In this document: one piece after another, positions 28,478 through 38,433 of the stretch | Numbering within the stretch: the first letter of the stretch is position 1 | Layout: each line of letters opens with the position of its first letter | NCBI GenBank assembly: GCA_002316385.1 | Contig: DCDL01000004.1 | Location: 218,784-282,783 of the forward strand | Direction: 5' to 3' | Origin: Clostridium sp. UBA1056 | GTDB lineage: Bacteria > Bacillota > Clostridia > Clostridiales > Clostridiaceae | DNA length: 64,000 nucleotides | The notes under the pieces: model-generated | Told to the model about the DNA's origin: nothing | The model's input: only the letters and a program-made list of their open reading frames with translations | Databases searched by the model: none | Program-made: the position numbers and the translations under genes

Positions 28478-28741
28478 TTACTCTATAACACCTTCATCAT
28501 ATAGAGTTTCAAAAGCATCATTAACTATACTGAACTCTTCTTCATCCTCTACTGTTGCAAAGTATTCTTCTCCATCTTCATCTTTAACAACCTTTAATGC
28601 AATAGCATCCTCATTTTCATCATCAATAGGTGCTACTATGAAATACTCTGTATCTTCTATTTCTAATTTTGTTATAACTTCAAACTCAACATCATTACCT
28701 TCTTCGTCAGTTAATGTTATATTCTCTAAAAAATTATCCAT
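28478..28741 (-). CDS. DUF1292 family acidic protein (YrzB-like)
   Basis: An 87-residue, very acidic protein (ITLTDEEGNDVEFEVITKLEIEDTEYFIVAPIDDENEDAIALKV). DUF1292 members are found between ruvX and mltG or fur in most Firmicutes, with no known activity. AGGAGG lies 8 nt before the ATG. The C-terminus repeats acidic turns (DEDGEEYFATVEDEEEF) that look like a beta-rich fold. It is clearly a real, conserved gene given its ribosome site and its place in the alaS-ireB-ruvX-yrzB order. Confidence 0.88.
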   Translation of the reverse strand: MDNFLENITLTDEEGNDVEFEVITKLEIEDTEYFIVAPIDDENEDAIALKVVKDEDGEEYFATVEDEEEFSIVNDAFETLYDEGVIE

Positions 28742-28880
28742 AAAATTTTCTCCTCCTTTTAATTCTTTGTAATGTTTTCTTTTTATATTAAAACTTATCC
28801 ATACTATAAATTCATTATGTAAGCTATAATTACCAATTTAAATTATACTGTGATTCATCAATATAAAATGAAACAGAATA

Positions 28881-29294
28881 CTATTTACTAAGGCTATCCA
28901 AGTATCCTTGTAAAATGTAAGTAGCAGCAATCTTATCAACTAAGCCTTTTCTTTTTTTCCTTGACATGTCAGCTTCTAACATAGCCATATGAGCTGCTCT
29001 AGTAGTAAGTCTCTCATCCCAAAATTTAATTTCTATATTTATATGTTCTTTTAGAACTTCACAAAATCTTTGAACCTTCTCCGCTTGCTCACCTATAGTA
29101 CCATTCATATTCTTAGGTAATCCTGAAATTATGGTTTCAACATTATATTCATTGCATATCTTTACAATTTCCTCAATATCCTTTTCTTCCTTTTTACGTC
29201 TAATGGTAGTGATTCCTTGTGCTGTGAAGCCTAGTGGGTCACTTATAGCTACTCCAATAGTTCTATCTCCCACATCTAATCCAAGTATTCTCAT
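28881..29294 (-). CDS. ruvX: Holliday junction resolvase-like protein RuvX (YqgF)
   Basis: A 137-residue RNase H-fold nuclease. It begins [19 protein letters not shown] with the first catalytic Asp. It has the central [21 protein letters not shown] motif and [10 protein letters not shown] with the second acidic residue. YqgF proteins take part in 16S rRNA 5' maturation and possibly recombination. GAGGAG stands before the ATG. The 270-bp gap to ireB holds an imperfect 48-nt hairpin close to the ribosome site. Length and motifs are normal. Confidence 0.94.
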   Translation of the reverse strand: MRILGLDVGDRTIGVAISDPLGFTAQGITTIRRKKEEKDIEEIVKICNEYNVETIISGLPKNMNGTIGEQAEKVQRFCEVLKEHINIEIKFWDERLTTRAAHMAMLEADMSRKKRKGLVDKIAATYILQGYLDSLSK

Positions 29295-29324
29295 GCTTTT
29301 CTCCTCACTGCATATTGCAGATAC

Positions 29325-29372
29325 GGAACTCCCTATTGATAAACCTCGTCTTTATCATCCTATAGGAGCTCC
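29325..29372 (-). other. Imperfect long hairpin in the ruvX leader
   Basis: GGA(A)CTCC...TAT...GATAAA pairs with TTTATC...ATAGGAG(C)TCC over about 17 bp with bulges, around a 7-nt loop. A smaller CTGCA/TGCAG hairpin is at 29309-29321, directly before the ribosome site. There is no T run, so it is not a standard terminator. Confidence 0.5.
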
Positions 29373-29543
29373 TTAATCTTCTTATTATATTATAAATTAA
29401 TGTCATTATAATATTAATTCTATGTATTATAACAACATAGATATATGATAATTTATTTTAATGGATAAATTTAATTCATTACCCCATGCTATATACTAAC
29501 TTCATAGGCTATGCCTAGTATCTATTTTGTGTAATTTTAAAAT

Positions 29544-29567
29544 AAAAATGCCTTTAAAGGCATTTTT
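29544..29567 (-). terminator. Terminator overlapping the ireB stop codon
   Basis: AAAATGCC and GGCATTTT flank a short TTTAAA centre, followed on the minus strand by TTATTTT. The 5' arm begins at the ireB stop. Confidence 0.82.
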
Positions 29568-29817
29568 ATTTTATATCTAGATAAGATTTTAAAACTTCTT
29601 CTAATATCTCGTCTCGCTCTAGTTTACTTACCAATGCTCTTGCGCCATTATAGTTGGTTATATAAGTTGGGTCACCAGATATAAGATATCCCACTAGCTG
29701 GTTAACTGGATTATAGCCCTTCTCAATTAGAGCATCATATACATCAGTTAGTATAACTTTTGTCATATCCTTCTTATCTTTCATTACATCAAACTGAACT
29801 GTATGCTGTTTATCCAT
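29566..29817 (-). CDS. ireB: IreB family regulatory phosphoprotein (UPF0297, YrzL)
   Basis: An 83-residue helical protein. The pattern [60 protein letters not shown] is the full UPF0297 signature. In Enterococcus, IreB is phosphorylated by the kinase IreK and affects cephalosporin tolerance; here that role is only inherited from the family. It lies 62 nt after alaS, the usual neighbour. A Thr-rich N-terminus ([10 protein letters not shown]) may be the phosphorylated part. A terminator at the stop codon separates it from ruvX. Confidence 0.93.
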   Translation of the reverse strand: MDKQHTVQFDVMKDKKDMTKVILTDVYDALIEKGYNPVNQLVGYLISGDPTYITNYNGARALVSKLERDEILEEVLKSYLDIK

Positions 29818-29879
29818 TATATCACCTTCTTAACCTTACTTTATTTCTTATTATACCATCATTGAAAGCAAAAAGTATA

Positions 29880-32525
29880 CTACTTTACTAAAGTTTCTAC
29901 TATTTCACTTACCTTCGAAATTGCTTCATCTAGTTTTTCTGGCTTCTTTCCACCTGCTTGAGCCATATCAGGTCTTCCACCACCACCACCGCCAGTGATG
30001 ATAGCTACCTCTTTAATAATCTTTCCAGCATGAGCTCCTTTTGCAACAGCTTCTTTGCTAGCCATTACTACAAATTGAACCTTTCCAGCAACTCTACTTC
30101 CAAGGACTACTACTGCATCTGAAACCTTATTTCTAAGCTTATCACATAGATTCCTAAGTGCATCTCCTTCAATATCATCTAAAGCAGCAGCAATTACATT
30201 AATCCCTTTAATATTTTCAGCTTTATTAATTATTTCATCTTCAATACCACTAGCTAATTTTTCTTTTAGCCCTTGAATTTCCTTTTCTCTTTCTTTTAAA
30301 GTGGAAAGTAACCCATTTAATTTGTTTAATAAATCCTTTTCTCCACACTTTAATACCGCTGATACTTCTTTTAATAATTCTTCTTTTTCATTTACATAAC
30401 TTTCAGATTTAATACCTGTAACAGCTTCAATTCTCCTAATTCCAGCTGCTACACCACTCTCACTTAAAATCTTGAATAAGCCTATTTCTCCTGAGTTTTT
30501 AACATGAGTTCCACCACATAGCTCCTTGCTATATCCACCTACAGATACAACTCTAACATCCTCTTTATACTTATCATCAAATAGAGCAACAGCTCCCTTA
30601 GCCTTAGCTTCATCTATAGACATAACTTCCGTATTAACTTCATAGGCTTTAAGAATTTGGCTATTTAAATCTTCTTCAACTTCTTTTAACTGTTCAGGTG
30701 TCATAGCTGAGAAATGAGTAAAGTCAAATCTTAATCTATCTCCATCTACATAAGATCCTGCTTGGTTTACATGATCTCCTAAAACTTCTTTTAAAGCTTC
30801 GTGAAGCATATGAGTAGCAGTATGGTTTTTACATATGTTATTTCTCATAGCTGAATCTACTGATAGCTGAACCATGTCATTTATTTTAAGCTCTCCCTTG
30901 ATGCCTTCTACAAAATGAAGAATATGACCTCTAGTACTCTTTTTGCAATCGTAAATTTTTCCCTGGAATTTATCAGTCTCTATAATTCCAATATCTCCTA
31001 CTTGACCTCCCATTTCTGCATAAAATGGAGTTTTGTCAGTAACAACTACAAACTTTTCCCCTTCTCCAGCATCATTGATAAAATCATCATCTTTTACCAT
31101 GAATAATACTTTACCTTTACTGTCTGTAGTACCATACCCTAAAAACTCAGTAGTTATTTCTATTGGAATATTATTCAAGGCACCTTCATCATTTCCCATG
31201 TAGTTTGATGTACCCCTTGCAGCTCTTGCTGTATTCCTTTGATTTTCCATTTCTTTATGGAAAGCCTCAAAGTCAATTTTCATTCCTTTTTCAACTAAAA
31301 TTTCTTCAGTAAGCTCCACCGGAAACCCAAAAGTATCATAAAGTTTAAATGCTTTTTCGCCACTTAAAATCTTTGTGCTTTCTGTATTCATCTCATCAAT
31401 ATAAGACTTTAATATATCCATACCCTGATCTATAGTCTCTTCAAATCTCTCTTCTTCTAAACCTATAACCTTTTTAATATAATCTTTTTTCTCTTCTAGC
31501 TCTCCGTAAGCATCCTTTGAACTTTTAATAACTACATCACAAAGTTCATTTAAGAATATACCTGAAATTCCTAAAATTCTTCCGTGTCGTGCAGCTCTTC
31601 TTAGAAGTCTTCTTAAGACATATCCTCTACCTTCATTAGACGGTAAAATTCCATCTCCAATCATAAAAGTTAAACTTCTTATATGATCAGTGATTATTCT
31701 TATAGATACATCTAAGTCTTTATTATCACCATAAGTTTTCCCAGATTTTTTACAAACTGCATTTAAAACATCTTTAATTGTGTCTACTTCAAAGATATTA
31801 TCCACACCTTGCATTATAGTAGATATTCTCTCTAATCCCATTCCTGTATCTATATTAGGATTGGCTAATCTCTCATATCCACCTTTACCATCTCCATCAA
31901 ATTGTGTAAAAACTAAGTTCCAAAATTCAATTATTCTATCCTCATCACTAGCTTTAATGAATTCTTCAGTAGTCTTTATTTGTGGAAGATTCGATTGTCT
32001 ATCATAGTGAATTTCTGTACACGGACCACATGGACCAGCACCATGCTCCCAGAAGTTATCTTCTTTGCCTAATCTAAAAATTTTACTTGGATCTATGTCA
32101 GTTTTCGCAGTCCAAATATCAAACGCTTCATCATCCTCAAGATATATAGTTACATATAGTCTATCCTTTGATATTTTTAAAACCTCTGTTATATACTCCC
32201 AAGCCCATACTATGATCTCTTCTTTAAAATAATCTCCAAAAGAAAAGTTTCCTAACATTTCAAAGAAAGTACCGTGTCTTGAAGTTTTTCCTACATTGTC
32301 AATATCTCCAGTTCTAATACATTTTTGACAAGTTGTAACTCTTTTACTTGGCGGTGTCTGAATACCAGTGAAATATGGCTTTAGTGGTGCCATACCAGCA
32401 TTTATTAGTAAAAGGCTTTTATCATTTTTAGGTACTAGAGAAAAGCTATTAAGTCTTAAGTGCTCTTTACTTTCGAAAAACTTTAAAAAACTTTCTCTTA
32501 TTTCATTTAAACTCATATTGTTCAT
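29880..32525 (-). CDS. alaS: Alanyl-tRNA synthetase
   Basis: An 881-residue class II synthetase that charges tRNA-Ala. The aminoacylation domain covers about 1-240 ([40 protein letters not shown]). A tRNA-recognition helical domain and an editing domain follow, with the zinc ligands [11 protein letters not shown] and [13 protein letters not shown]. The DHHA1-type C-terminal domain holds the glycine run [23 protein letters not shown] is 8 nt before the ATG. It is controlled by an upstream T-box with an Ala specifier. The leader also carries two 72-bp repeats. ireB follows and is probably co-transcribed. Confidence 0.97.
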   Translation of the reverse strand: MNNMSLNEIRESFLKFFESKEHLRLNSFSLVPKNDKSLLLINAGMAPLKPYFTGIQTPPSKRVTTCQKCIRTGDIDNVGKTSRHGTFFEMLGNFSFGDYFKEEIIVWAWEYITEVLKISKDRLYVTIYLEDDEAFDIWTAKTDIDPSKIFRLGKEDNFWEHGAGPCGPCTEIHYDRQSNLPQIKTTEEFIKASDEDRIIEFWNLVFTQFDGDGKGGYERLANPNIDTGMGLERISTIMQGVDNIFEVDTIKDVLNAVCKKSGKTYGDNKDLDVSIRIITDHIRSLTFMIGDGILPSNEGRGYVLRRLLRRAARHGRILGISGIFLNELCDVVIKSSKDAYGELEEKKDYIKKVIGLEEERFEETIDQGMDILKSYIDEMNTESTKILSGEKAFKLYDTFGFPVELTEEILVEKGMKIDFEAFHKEMENQRNTARAARGTSNYMGNDEGALNNIPIEITTEFLGYGTTDSKGKVLFMVKDDDFINDAGEGEKFVVVTDKTPFYAEMGGQVGDIGIIETDKFQGKIYDCKKSTRGHILHFVEGIKGELKINDMVQLSVDSAMRNNICKNHTATHMLHEALKEVLGDHVNQAGSYVDGDRLRFDFTHFSAMTPEQLKEVEEDLNSQILKAYEVNTEVMSIDEAKAKGAVALFDDKYKEDVRVVSVGGYSKELCGGTHVKNSGEIGLFKILSESGVAAGIRRIEAVTGIKSESYVNEKEELLKEVSAVLKCGEKDLLNKLNGLLSTLKEREKEIQGLKEKLASGIEDEIINKAENIKGINVIAAALDDIEGDALRNLCDKLRNKVSDAVVVLGSRVAGKVQFVVMASKEAVAKGAHAGKIIKEVAIITGGGGGGRPDMAQAGGKKPEKLDEAISKVSEIVETLVK

Positions 32526-32589
32526 ATTTCATTCCTCCTAATTCTTTCTATTATCAGTGACTTTTATTCAATTTTCACTAAAATAAAAT

Positions 32590-32795
32590 TTAAAAAATAA
32601 AAAAATAAAACCCTCCTCCCTTAAAAGGGACGAAAGGTTTCCGCGTTACCACCCTAATTATACTAGATTAACTAGTATCTCTTAATTAATTATAGCTCCA
32701 AGACAGCTTCAATATGTTCCACTGAAAGTTTTCACCATCCACTTTCTCTCTGAAAGCTTCTCATACCTACTAATTCTTATCATTACTTCATATTT
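32590..32795 (-). promoter_or_regulatory. T-box riboswitch of alaS
   Basis: The T-box sequence AGGGTGGTAACGCG is at 32642-32655 (minus strand). The specifier loop shows GAAGCTGTC with Ala codon GCT at 32705-32707, and the AG-bulge-like GGATGGTGAAA precedes it. A terminator stem (AACCTTTC.TCCC with GGGAGGAGGGTT, 32609-32639) ends in TTTTATTTTTTT. Uncharged tRNA-Ala should favour the antiterminator and raise alaS expression. Confidence 0.95.
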
Positions 32796-32797
32796 AT

Positions 32798-32941
32798 TTA
32801 AATGAAACTCGACTCACTACGTTCACTGAGTAAGTGATTCACACCAAATCATAGATTTGGGTTCTCTACTTAAATGAAACTCGACTCACTACGCTCACTG
32901 AGTAAGTGATTCACACCAAATCGTAGATTTGGGTTCCCTAC
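32798..32941. repeat. Two tandem 72-bp hairpin-rich repeats in the alaS leader
   Basis: Unit 1 is 32798-32869 and unit 2 is 32870-32941. They differ at three positions: T/C near 32822, A/G in the CCAAATC-TA-GATTTGG loop, and T/C near the end. Each holds CCAAATC/GATTTGG, GTGA/TCAC and ACTCA/TGAGT dyads. They lie between the promoter and the T-box, so they are transcribed in the alaS leader. Confidence 0.92.
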
Positions 32942-32952
32942 TTATATGATAA

Positions 32953-32981
32953 ATTATATTTAGCATTTTACTAATTGTCAA
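32953..32981 (-). promoter_or_regulatory. Consensus SigA promoter for alaS
   Basis: On the minus strand TTGACA (32976-32981) and TATAAT (32953-32958) are exactly 17 nt apart, a full consensus match. It begins 11 nt after the stop of the upstream membrane protein gene. The transcript should start near 32946. Confidence 0.88.
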
Positions 32982-32991
32982 TAATTCTAAG

Positions 32992-34026
32992 CTAAAATAA
33001 ATAATAATCTATTTCTTCTACTACTATTTTAATCATTACCCATACTGGAATTACAAGAATCATACCTATAATACCTCCTATACTACCGCCTATTATAAGT
33101 AGCAGTAGTATGGTTACTGGATGAGAATCCACAGTTTCACCTAAAATTTTAGGACATATAATATCCCCTTCTAGTTGTTGAATTACAAATAACCAAAATA
33201 TAACTATAATAGCCTTTTTAGTTGATGTTAATAGAGCTATTATGATTATAGGAATTGCCCCTATAACTGGTCCAAAGTACGGTATTATATTAAATATTGC
33301 ATTAACCAAAGATAATATTAGAGCATATTTTATACCGCTAGTCTTTAGTGCTATAAAGGTCAGTATACCAATTATTCCACATAATTCAAATTGAGTTATT
33401 ATATATCTCTCCATTACCTTATCAATGTGATTTAGGGCTCTTCTAATGGCATATTTATTATTAAATGGAATATATTTCATTATCCCCTTTGAAATATGAT
33501 TCCCGTCACTTAAAAAGAAATATACTAAAGTTGGTATTATAAATAGCAATAGCATATTCTCAGCTATGGATAAAATTTTTGATAAAGAATTTGACACAAC
33601 TACCATAAGTGTGACTTTAAGCTTTTCATAGGAATTATACAGTACTTCCTTAATAAAAGGACTATCTGTAATATATTTAGCGTCTGCAGTAATTCTTTCA
33701 TAATAGCTTTTCATCTCTCCTATTACTTCTGCAAAATTCGCACTTTCACTATATATCCAAGGAATCAAAATAGAAAATATTGCAACTATAAACAGTATAA
33801 TAGATAGAATTACTATTAAAGCACTTAACTTTCTATTGACACCTCTTTCTGTAAATAATTTATGAAAAGGCCTAATGCTATATGAAATTATAAAGGATAT
33901 TATAATTACTCCTAATACCTCTGTAAAAATAGGAAACTTCCATAATAAAAATATTATTATACCAACGCTTAATAAGGCTATTACTAATTTACTTATGACA
34001 TTCCAGTTCCAATCAATCCTTTTCAT
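32992..34026 (-). CDS. AI-2E transporter family membrane protein (YdiK/TqsA-like)
   Basis: About 344 residues with roughly eight transmembrane segments, in the usual pattern: two N-terminal helices, a soluble loop (about 80-140), then helices containing the family motifs IIPYFGPVIGAIPI and GDIICPKILGETVDSHPVTILLLLIIGGSIGGIIGM. Members export small molecules or act as sodium/proton antiporters; the substrate cannot be read from sequence. The ATG at 34026 has AAGGA 8 nt upstream and overlaps the 3' end of the PRC-barrel gene by 14 nt, so the two are coupled. Confidence 0.85.
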   Translation of the reverse strand: MKRIDWNWNVISKLVIALLSVGIIIFLLWKFPIFTEVLGVIIISFIISYSIRPFHKLFTERGVNRKLSALIVILSIILFIVAIFSILIPWIYSESANFAEVIGEMKSYYERITADAKYITDSPFIKEVLYNSYEKLKVTLMVVVSNSLSKILSIAENMLLLFIIPTLVYFFLSDGNHISKGIMKYIPFNNKYAIRRALNHIDKVMERYIITQFELCGIIGILTFIALKTSGIKYALILSLVNAIFNIIPYFGPVIGAIPIIIIALLTSTKKAIIVIFWLFVIQQLEGDIICPKILGETVDSHPVTILLLLIIGGSIGGIIGMILVIPVWVMIKIVVEEIDYYLF

Positions 34027-34549
34027 AATATACATCCTTACTTGCAGCTTTTCCATTCCCTATATTAGGCATACATTTTAAAGATATACTAGTATTTTCT
34101 GTTGAGTACAGTATATACTCATCTCCTAATATTAAATCCGATTTTAATAAAATACTTCTCTTTTTAAACATGGTGAAAATATTATAATCTTTTACTGCAA
34201 TACCTTTTATCTTAAAATTATCATCATCAAATATGATCTCACTTACTAATCCTAGTATATTAGAGTATTTATCTATTACATGCATATTCATAATAGTCGA
34301 AAATTCTAAATATTTCTCCTTAACTATATTATTAATTACGAGTTGTGACTTATAATATACTATATTTTCCTTAAGCACGTTAAAATCCTTACCAAATAAC
34401 CTATACGGATTAATCTTAAACCCTATCACTTCCCCTTTATTAAAATCAACTAATAAATCCTTTATATATCCTATCTTTTTACCTTGGATATTAATCACAT
34501 CCATATATATATAATCTCTACTTTTAGCCATAAAATAAACTCCCTTCAT
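34013..34549 (-). CDS. Protein with two PRC-barrel domains
   Basis: A 178-residue protein with PRC-barrel repeats at about 7-80 (DYIYMDVINIQGKKIGYIKDLLVDFNKGEVIGFKI) and 85-160 (VIDKYSNILGLVSEIIFDDDNFKIKGIAV). Soluble PRC-barrel proteins act in RNA maturation or as adaptors. This one is fused to nothing but is encoded with a membrane transporter, suggesting it may work at the membrane. The exact role is unknown. It is distinct from the single-domain YlmC-type protein at 8982-9239. Confidence 0.75.
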   Translation of the reverse strand: MKGVYFMAKSRDYIYMDVINIQGKKIGYIKDLLVDFNKGEVIGFKINPYRLFGKDFNVLKENIVYYKSQLVINNIVKEKYLEFSTIMNMHVIDKYSNILGLVSEIIFDDDNFKIKGIAVKDYNIFTMFKKRSILLKSDLILGDEYILYSTENTSISLKCMPNIGNGKAASKDVYYEKD

Positions 34550-34635
34550 AGGAAATTATATTTCTATCCTTGCCTATTTAAAGAGAGTTTATACTAATAT
34601 TAAATTAAGCTGTGCTATGTAACTATAGCTATTAT

Positions 34636-35040
34636 CTATTCTTCATCATACTTATCTTTCCACTTTTCAAGACCACAAGATTCTCTATAATTATTAATAG
34701 CCTTGTGTATAGTTTGTTCTGCAAGTACGGAGCAATGAATTTTAGAAGATGGTAATCCATCTAAAGCTTCTATAACAGATTCATTAGTAAGATTCCAGGC
34801 TTCTTCTAAAGTCTTTCCAATAATAAGTTCTGTGGCAATGCTAGATGAAGCGATGGCAGATCCACAACCAAAGGTCATAAATTTAGCCTTTTTAATTATA
34901 TTATTCTCTATAATTAAATATATCTTCATAACATCTCCACACCTTACATCCCCGCACTCACCTATACCATCAACATCAGGTAAAGTACCTACATTTCTTG
35001 GCGCATAGAAATGTTCTAGAACTTTATCACTATAATCCAT
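34636..35040 (-). CDS. Second IscU/NifU-like Fe-S scaffold protein
   Basis: A 134-residue scaffold with all three cluster-binding cysteines: [16 protein letters not shown] and HCSVLAEQ. It shares most of its sequence pattern with the iscU product at 36304-36732 (DKVLEHFYAPRNVGTLPDVDGIGECGD) but is shorter at the C-terminus. The ATG at 35040 follows AGGAGG; the longer open frame upstream has no ribosome site. It sits below mnmA and could serve the tRNA-thiolation branch or be a stress copy. The family call is secure; why there are two is not known. Confidence 0.9.
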   Translation of the reverse strand: MDYSDKVLEHFYAPRNVGTLPDVDGIGECGDVRCGDVMKIYLIIENNIIKKAKFMTFGCGSAIASSSIATELIIGKTLEEAWNLTNESVIEALDGLPSSKIHCSVLAEQTIHKAINNYRESCGLEKWKDKYDEE

Positions 35041-35210
35041 AAAAATACCTCCTAGAATAGCATCAAGGATTGCCTTAAAGTATACTAGCTTACACTTACT
35101 AATAAGTCTAGACAAATTACTTTAAGACAACCCTAACATATTATTCACACCTTTTTATTGCACTTTAAATTAAGCTATAATTTATTCTTTTGGAGCTAAA
35201 TTACATTTTA

Positions 35211-36290
35211 TTATTTAATAACTTTCTCAATAATTCCTCCACCAACAACTATGTTTCCTTGATAGCAAACAACAGACTGTCCTTTTGTTATAGCACGTTG
35301 AGGTGTTTCAAACTCTAACTTAATATGATTTTCATCTATCTGAGTTAGCTTAGCAGGAGCAGGTTTAGCTGAATATCTCACCTTAGCCTCTACCATAATC
35401 TCTCCTTCTATTTTATCCATAGGAATTAAATTTATATCTTTAGCAATAAGGGTAGTATTAAAGATTTCTAATTCATCTCCTAAAACTACTTCATTTCTTT
35501 CTGGGATTATGTTCGTTACAAATACGGGTTTTCCAAGAGCAATTCCAAGTCCTTTTCTCTGCCCTATAGTATAATAAACTATACCCTTATGTTTCCCTAA
35601 AACCTTTCCGTTTTTATCCACAAAATTTCCAGGTGCAACTTCTCTTCCACTAAATCTAGCTATATAATTACCATGATTATTATCAGGTATGAAGCAGATT
35701 TCTTGAGAGTCTTTCTTTCTAAAGACCTCTAGACCTATTTTTTCAGCAATAGCTCTAATTTCAGTTTTAGAATAAGCTCCACAAGGCATTAAAGTGTGCG
35801 CCAACTGATTTTGAGTTAGGGTATATAAAGCATAAGTTTGATCTTTTCTATCATCTTCTGAACGCTTTAATCTATATCTTTCATCTTTAAAATCTATAGT
35901 AGCATAGTGCCCAGTAGCAATATAATCAGCACCTAAACCTTGAACTTTTCTTAAAAACTCTTCAAATTTTATTTTTCTATTACATTCTATACACGGATTT
36001 GGAGTTCTTCCGTTAAAATATTCCTCTACAAAATTATCTACTACATGTTCCTTAAATGGAGCTTTAAAGTTCATAACATAGAAAGGTATATCTAAAACAT
36101 CAGCAACTCTTCTAGCATCATTAACTGCTGAAAGAGAGCAACAACCTCCTTCATTTTCCGCATATTCAGGATTATCTGGAGCTAGTTTCATCATTATTCC
36201 AGTAACATCGTATCCTTGTTCTTTTAAAAGATATGCTGCTACAGAACTATCAACTCCTCCGCTCATCCCTATTACAACTTTTTTCTTCAT
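35211..36290 (-). CDS. mnmA: tRNA 2-thiouridylase MnmA
   Basis: A 359-residue ATP pyrophosphatase that thiolates U34 of tRNA Lys, Glu and Gln. The PP-loop is [15 protein letters not shown] at the N-terminus. The catalytic Cys lies in [12 protein letters not shown] (first) and [10 protein letters not shown] (second), and the tRNA-binding TGHYATI and [11 protein letters not shown] are present. The ATG at 36290 lies 13 nt after iscU and uses AGGTG; the open frame further upstream overlaps iscU and is spurious. Sulfur is delivered by the IscS encoded two genes upstream. Confidence 0.96.
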   Translation of the reverse strand: MKKKVVIGMSGGVDSSVAAYLLKEQGYDVTGIMMKLAPDNPEYAENEGGCCSLSAVNDARRVADVLDIPFYVMNFKAPFKEHVVDNFVEEYFNGRTPNPCIECNRKIKFEEFLRKVQGLGADYIATGHYATIDFKDERYRLKRSEDDRKDQTYALYTLTQNQLAHTLMPCGAYSKTEIRAIAEKIGLEVFRKKDSQEICFIPDNNHGNYIARFSGREVAPGNFVDKNGKVLGKHKGIVYYTIGQRKGLGIALGKPVFVTNIIPERNEVVLGDELEIFNTTLIAKDINLIPMDKIEGEIMVEAKVRYSAKPAPAKLTQIDENHIKLEFETPQRAITKGQSVVCYQGNIVVGGGIIEKVIK

Positions 36291-36303
36291 CTGAGTATCA
36301 CAC

Positions 36304-36732
36304 CTATTCTCCATGAACTTGGTCATGTATATCGTCATGCTCTTCATAATCCCAAGGTTGTAATCCTTGTTTTTGTCTATAATCATTTATAGCTTTATGA
36401 ATAGCTTCTTCTGCAAGAACTGAACAGTGCATTTTAACTGGTGGAAGCCCATCTAAAGCTTCTGCTACAGCTACATTTGAAAGTGTCCATGCTTCATCTA
36501 AGCTCTTACCTTTTATTAATTCTGTAGCCATACTTGAAGATGCTATAGCAGATCCACATCCAAAAGTCTTAAATTTACAGTCTACAACTTTATTATCTTC
36601 AACCTTTAAGTAAACTCTCATTATATCTCCACATTTAGCATTTCCAACTTCTCCAATTCCGTTAGCATCTTCTATTTCACCAACATTTCTTGGGTTTGTA
36701 AAATGATCCATTACCTTTTCACTATATATCAT
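36304..36732 (-). CDS. iscU: Fe-S cluster assembly scaffold IscU (NifU-like)
   Basis: A 142-residue scaffold. The three ligand cysteines are [18 protein letters not shown] and [10 protein letters not shown], with the conserved Asp next to the first. The tail [20 protein letters not shown] is acidic and His-containing. It follows iscS by 2 nt and has GAGGAT before its ATG. It takes sulfur from IscS to build clusters for other proteins. Together with iscR and iscS it forms the standard clostridial isc operon. Confidence 0.95.
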   Translation of the reverse strand: MIYSEKVMDHFTNPRNVGEIEDANGIGEVGNAKCGDIMRVYLKVEDNKVVDCKFKTFGCGSAIASSSMATELIKGKSLDEAWTLSNVAVAEALDGLPPVKMHCSVLAEEAIHKAINDYRQKQGLQPWDYEEHDDIHDQVHGE

Positions 36733-36734
36733 AA

Positions 36735-37943
36735 TTATTTATCCTCCTTATTAAAAAAGCTTTTGCATTTTCCATTTATAAAACTGTCGTATAGCGGTGA
36801 CATATCTCTAAGTCTTTGCACTATTGCAGGTACAGTTTCTATTACATAATCTACTTCTTCTTCTGTTGTTTTAGCACCCATTGAAAGTCTTAATGAACCA
36901 TGAGCAACTTCATGTGGAAGTCCTATAGCTAATAAAACGTGAGATGGGTCTAAAGAGCCTGATGTACATGCACTTCCACTAGATGCACATATCCCTTTAG
37001 CATCGAGCATTAAAAGTACAGATTCTCCTTCGATGAATTCAAAACTAATGTTTACGTTTCCTGGAAGTCTTCTATCTCCTACAGGTCCATTAAGTTTAGA
37101 ATATGGAATTTCAAGTAATCCCTTTATAAGTTTATCTCTTAAATAAGTTAATCTTTCTCTTTCTTCTTTTAGATTTTCTATAGCTAATTCTATAGCTTTG
37201 CCTAAACCTACAATTCCTGCCACGTTTTCTGTTCCAGCTCTTCTATTTCTCTCTTGAGCTCCACCATGCACTAAATTATGAATCCTTATACCTTTTCTTA
37301 AGTATAGGACTCCAGCTCCCTTAGGTCCATAAATTTTATGTCCTGATAGAGATAATGCATCTATGTTCATTTCCTTAACATCCATATCTATATGACCTAT
37401 AGCTTGAACTGCATCTGTATGGAAGAAAACTTTTCTTTCTTTGCATATTTCACCAATTTCTTTTATAGGTTGTATGGTTCCAATTTCGTTATTAGCAGTC
37501 ATAATAGTTACTAATACAGTAGTTGGCTTTATAGCATTTTTAAGATCTTCTAATCTAATAGAGCCTTCCTCATCTACATCTAGATAAGTTACTTCAAATC
37601 CTTGCTTCTCAAGATATTCACAAGTGTGAAGCACTGCATGGTGCTCTATTTTAGTAGTTATAATATGATTTCCTTTATTTTTATTAGCAAGAGCTATTCC
37701 TTTAATGGCCCAGTTATCTGCCTCTGATCCTCCACCAGTAAAATATATTTCTGTTGGATCTGCATTAATAGCTTTTGCTACTCTATTTCTTGCTTTATCT
37801 ACTGCCTTTTTAGTTTCCCTTGAAATGGAATATATAGATGATGGGTTACCATAAAACTCCGTAAAGTAAGGTAACATCTCCTCTAATACTTCTGGTTTTG
37901 TGTGTGTTGTTGCCGCATAATCCATATAAACTAGCTTATTCAT
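36735..37943 (-). CDS. iscS: Cysteine desulfurase IscS/NifS type
   Basis: A 402-residue PLP enzyme that takes sulfur from cysteine. The N-terminus is [19 protein letters not shown], and the PLP lysine lies in [32 protein letters not shown] follows, and the mobile loop carries the catalytic Cys in [17 protein letters not shown]. This is the group I (IscS) pattern. The ATG overlaps the iscR stop by 8 nt, with AAAGGAG upstream. It supplies sulfur to iscU and mnmA, both downstream in the same run. Confidence 0.96.
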   Translation of the reverse strand: MNKLVYMDYAATTHTKPEVLEEMLPYFTEFYGNPSSIYSISRETKKAVDKARNRVAKAINADPTEIYFTGGGSEADNWAIKGIALANKNKGNHIITTKIEHHAVLHTCEYLEKQGFEVTYLDVDEEGSIRLEDLKNAIKPTTVLVTIMTANNEIGTIQPIKEIGEICKERKVFFHTDAVQAIGHIDMDVKEMNIDALSLSGHKIYGPKGAGVLYLRKGIRIHNLVHGGAQERNRRAGTENVAGIVGLGKAIELAIENLKEERERLTYLRDKLIKGLLEIPYSKLNGPVGDRRLPGNVNISFEFIEGESVLLMLDAKGICASSGSACTSGSLDPSHVLLAIGLPHEVAHGSLRLSMGAKTTEEEVDYVIETVPAIVQRLRDMSPLYDSFINGKCKSFFNKEDK

Positions 37944-38376
37944 CTAGGTTCACTCCTTTAATCTTCAATATGTTAGAATAATCATCTACAATATCCTGTA
38001 AAGTTATTGAGGTTGTCACAGAATCAATGCTGTCCTTAATCTTTTTCCAAACTATTCTAGTTGCACAACAATCAATATTATTGCAACCATCACTTTCTAG
38101 GCAAGTTGAAATTTCTATGGGACCTTCCAGTACCTCTAATATCTGATACACTGTAATTTCCTTTGGATCCTTTGCTAAGATGTATCCTCCGCTGGATCCT
38201 CTAATACTTTTTATTAGCTCAGCTTTTCTTAACCCCGAAAATAACTGTTCAAGATAGTATTCTGAAATATTTTGTCTACTTGAAATACTCTTAATTGATA
38301 TAGGGCTTTTTCCGTAATTAATAGCTAAGTCAACCATAGCCTTAACTCCGTATCTTCCCTTAGTTGATAACTTCAT
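37936..38376 (-). CDS. iscR: Rrf2-family regulator IscR
   Basis: A 146-residue winged-helix regulator. It starts [21 protein letters not shown] and has the recognition helix [29 protein letters not shown]. The cluster-binding cysteines lie in [19 protein letters not shown]. It senses Fe-S status and controls its own operon (iscR-iscS-iscU-mnmA). Some relatives are CymR, which senses cysteine; the presence of the Cys triad favours IscR. A palindrome overlapping its promoter is a likely target site. The stop overlaps the start of iscS. Confidence 0.92.
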   Translation of the reverse strand: MKLSTKGRYGVKAMVDLAINYGKSPISIKSISSRQNISEYYLEQLFSGLRKAELIKSIRGSSGGYILAKDPKEITVYQILEVLEGPIEISTCLESDGCNNIDCCATRIVWKKIKDSIDSVTTSITLQDIVDDYSNILKIKGVNLDE

Positions 38377-38393
38377 AAAATCATTCCTTAATG

Positions 38394-38422
38394 TTGAGTA
38401 CTTTACTATGATTTAATAATAT
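38394..38422 (+). promoter_or_regulatory. SigA-type promoter candidate for the desulfurase-like gene
   Basis: TTGAGT (38394-38399) and TAATAT (38417-38422) are 17 nt apart on the plus strand. The predicted start is near 38429, about 95 nt before the ATG. Confidence 0.5.
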
Positions 38423-38433
38423 CAAATCAGAGT
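38405..38433. promoter_or_regulatory. Candidate IscR operator (palindrome between divergent promoters)
   Basis: ACT-A-TGATTT and AAATCA-G-AGT form a 29-bp inverted repeat with a 9-bp centre. It covers the -10 elements of both divergent promoters. Confidence 0.6.

Noticed and set aside
35041..35115. Extended N-terminus for the second IscU
   Set aside because: The extra 25 codons have no ribosome site and no family similarity; AGGAGG lies right before the internal ATG.
36291..36386. Extended N-terminus for MnmA overlapping iscU
   Set aside because: It reads through the iscU 3' end in another frame; the family starts at the [11 protein letters not shown] segment.
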